Below are positions 30,571 to 30,704 of a DNA stretch of 30,704 nucleotides, piece after piece. How positions within the stretch are numbered: position 1 is the stretch's first letter; each line of letters opens with the position of its first letter. Made by a program: the position numbers and the translations under genes. The stretch is from Burkholderiales bacterium (lineage in GTDB: Bacteria > Pseudomonadota > Gammaproteobacteria > Burkholderiales > Burkholderiaceae_C), in NCBI GenBank assembly GCA_947372225.1, contig CANBSV010000023.1:1-30704 (forward strand), in the 5' to 3' direction. The notes beneath the pieces were generated by a model. It ran no database searches. It saw nothing but the letters and a program-made list of their open reading frames with translations, and had not been told where the DNA came from.

Positions 30571-30704
30571 ATGCCAATGAGCATCAACACCAACGTCAAC
30601 TCGCTGAACGCTCAGCGCAATCTTTCAATGTCGCAGGGCTCGCTCGCGACGTCCATGCAGCGTCTGTCTTCGGGCTTGCGCATCAACAGCGCCAAGGACG
30701 ACGC
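30571..30704 (+). CDS. fliC: Flagellin FliC, N-terminal 44 codons (runs off the right edge)
   Basis: The frame opens at ATG 30571-30573 with AGGAG at 30558-30562, eight bases upstream, and remains open to the last base. The product MPMSINTNVNSLNAQRNLSM, followed by a segment containing MQRLSSGLRINSAKDDA, is the highly conserved D0/D1 N-terminus of flagellin, which carries the export signal and forms the filament core. The glycosylated D2/D3 region, if any, lies outside the window. Preceded by a sigma-28 promoter and a glycosylation cluster, it is the probable target of the transferases encoded on its left. Confidence 0.97.
   Translation, partial: MPMSINTNVNSLNAQRNLSMSQGSLATSMQRLSSGLRINSAKDD

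Noticed and set aside
1..30704. CRISPR arrays, insertion sequences, tRNA genes or integration sites
   Set aside because: None seen. There are no regularly spaced repeats, no transposase frames and no tRNA cloverleaf, and codon composition is even across the window.

Overview
This window comes from a motile, high-GC Gram-negative bacterium, most likely a betaproteobacterium of the order Burkholderiales. The clues are an flhDC master regulator next to motAB and che genes, FlhC with its four zinc cysteines, a MotAB pair with the E. coli-type key residues, GC-rich third codon positions, and a SPINDLY-type glycosyltransferase near fliC. The species cannot be read from the sequence.

Layout. (1) Bases 1-3972, minus strand: a chemotaxis block, in transcription order a small CheZ-like protein, a CheY-like receiver, CheA and the N-terminal part of a chemoreceptor that runs off the left edge. 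(2) Bases 4158-5944, plus strand: a soluble receiver-histidine kinase and its NarL-type response regulator. (3) Bases 5972-10053, minus strand: flhD-flhC, an intrinsic terminator, motA-motB, then cheY-cheZ, with sigma-28-like sites in front of motA and of cheY. (4) Bases 10282-14487, plus strand: a four-gene overlapping export operon (outer-membrane lipoprotein, DevC-like ABC permease, DevA-like ATPase, HlyD-type adaptor). (5) Bases 14517-16926, minus strand: a translationally coupled trio of alpha/beta hydrolase, acyl carrier protein and ketoacyl-ACP synthase. (6) Bases 16927-17485: a 559-bp divergent intergenic region with one possible small gene. (7) Bases 17486-23934, plus strand: a seven-gene sugar operon (GT2 glycosyltransferase, DegT aminotransferase, methyltransferase, second DegT protein, a mini DegT-like protein without a PLP lysine, third DegT-like protein, WbqC-like protein). 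(8) Bases 23956-30169, minus strand: zinc-ribbon methyltransferase, a three-domain glycosyltransferase-methyltransferase-glycosyltransferase fusion, a TPR-GT41 (SPINDLY/OGT-like) transferase and a GT2-plus-repeat glycosyltransferase. (9) Bases 30170-30704: a fliC control region with a sigma-28-like promoter and a long, apparently structured leader, then the first 44 codons of flagellin.

Working model (inference). Blocks 5, 7 and 8 look like a flagellin glycosylation island: aminotransferases and methyltransferases build an amino-deoxy sugar, the ACP/ketoacyl synthase trio supplies an acyl group, and the GT41 and GT2 enzymes move sugars onto flagellin made from the adjoining fliC. The precedent is Pseudomonas flagellin glycosylation islands, which carry VioA-like aminotransferases together with ketoacyl-ACP synthase genes. 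The DevBCA-like exporter beside the acyl trio has no known cargo. The least explained items are the mini DegT-like protein inside a run of DegT paralogues, the hydrolase with cysteine in place of the nucleophilic serine, the triple-domain fusion, and the fliC leader.
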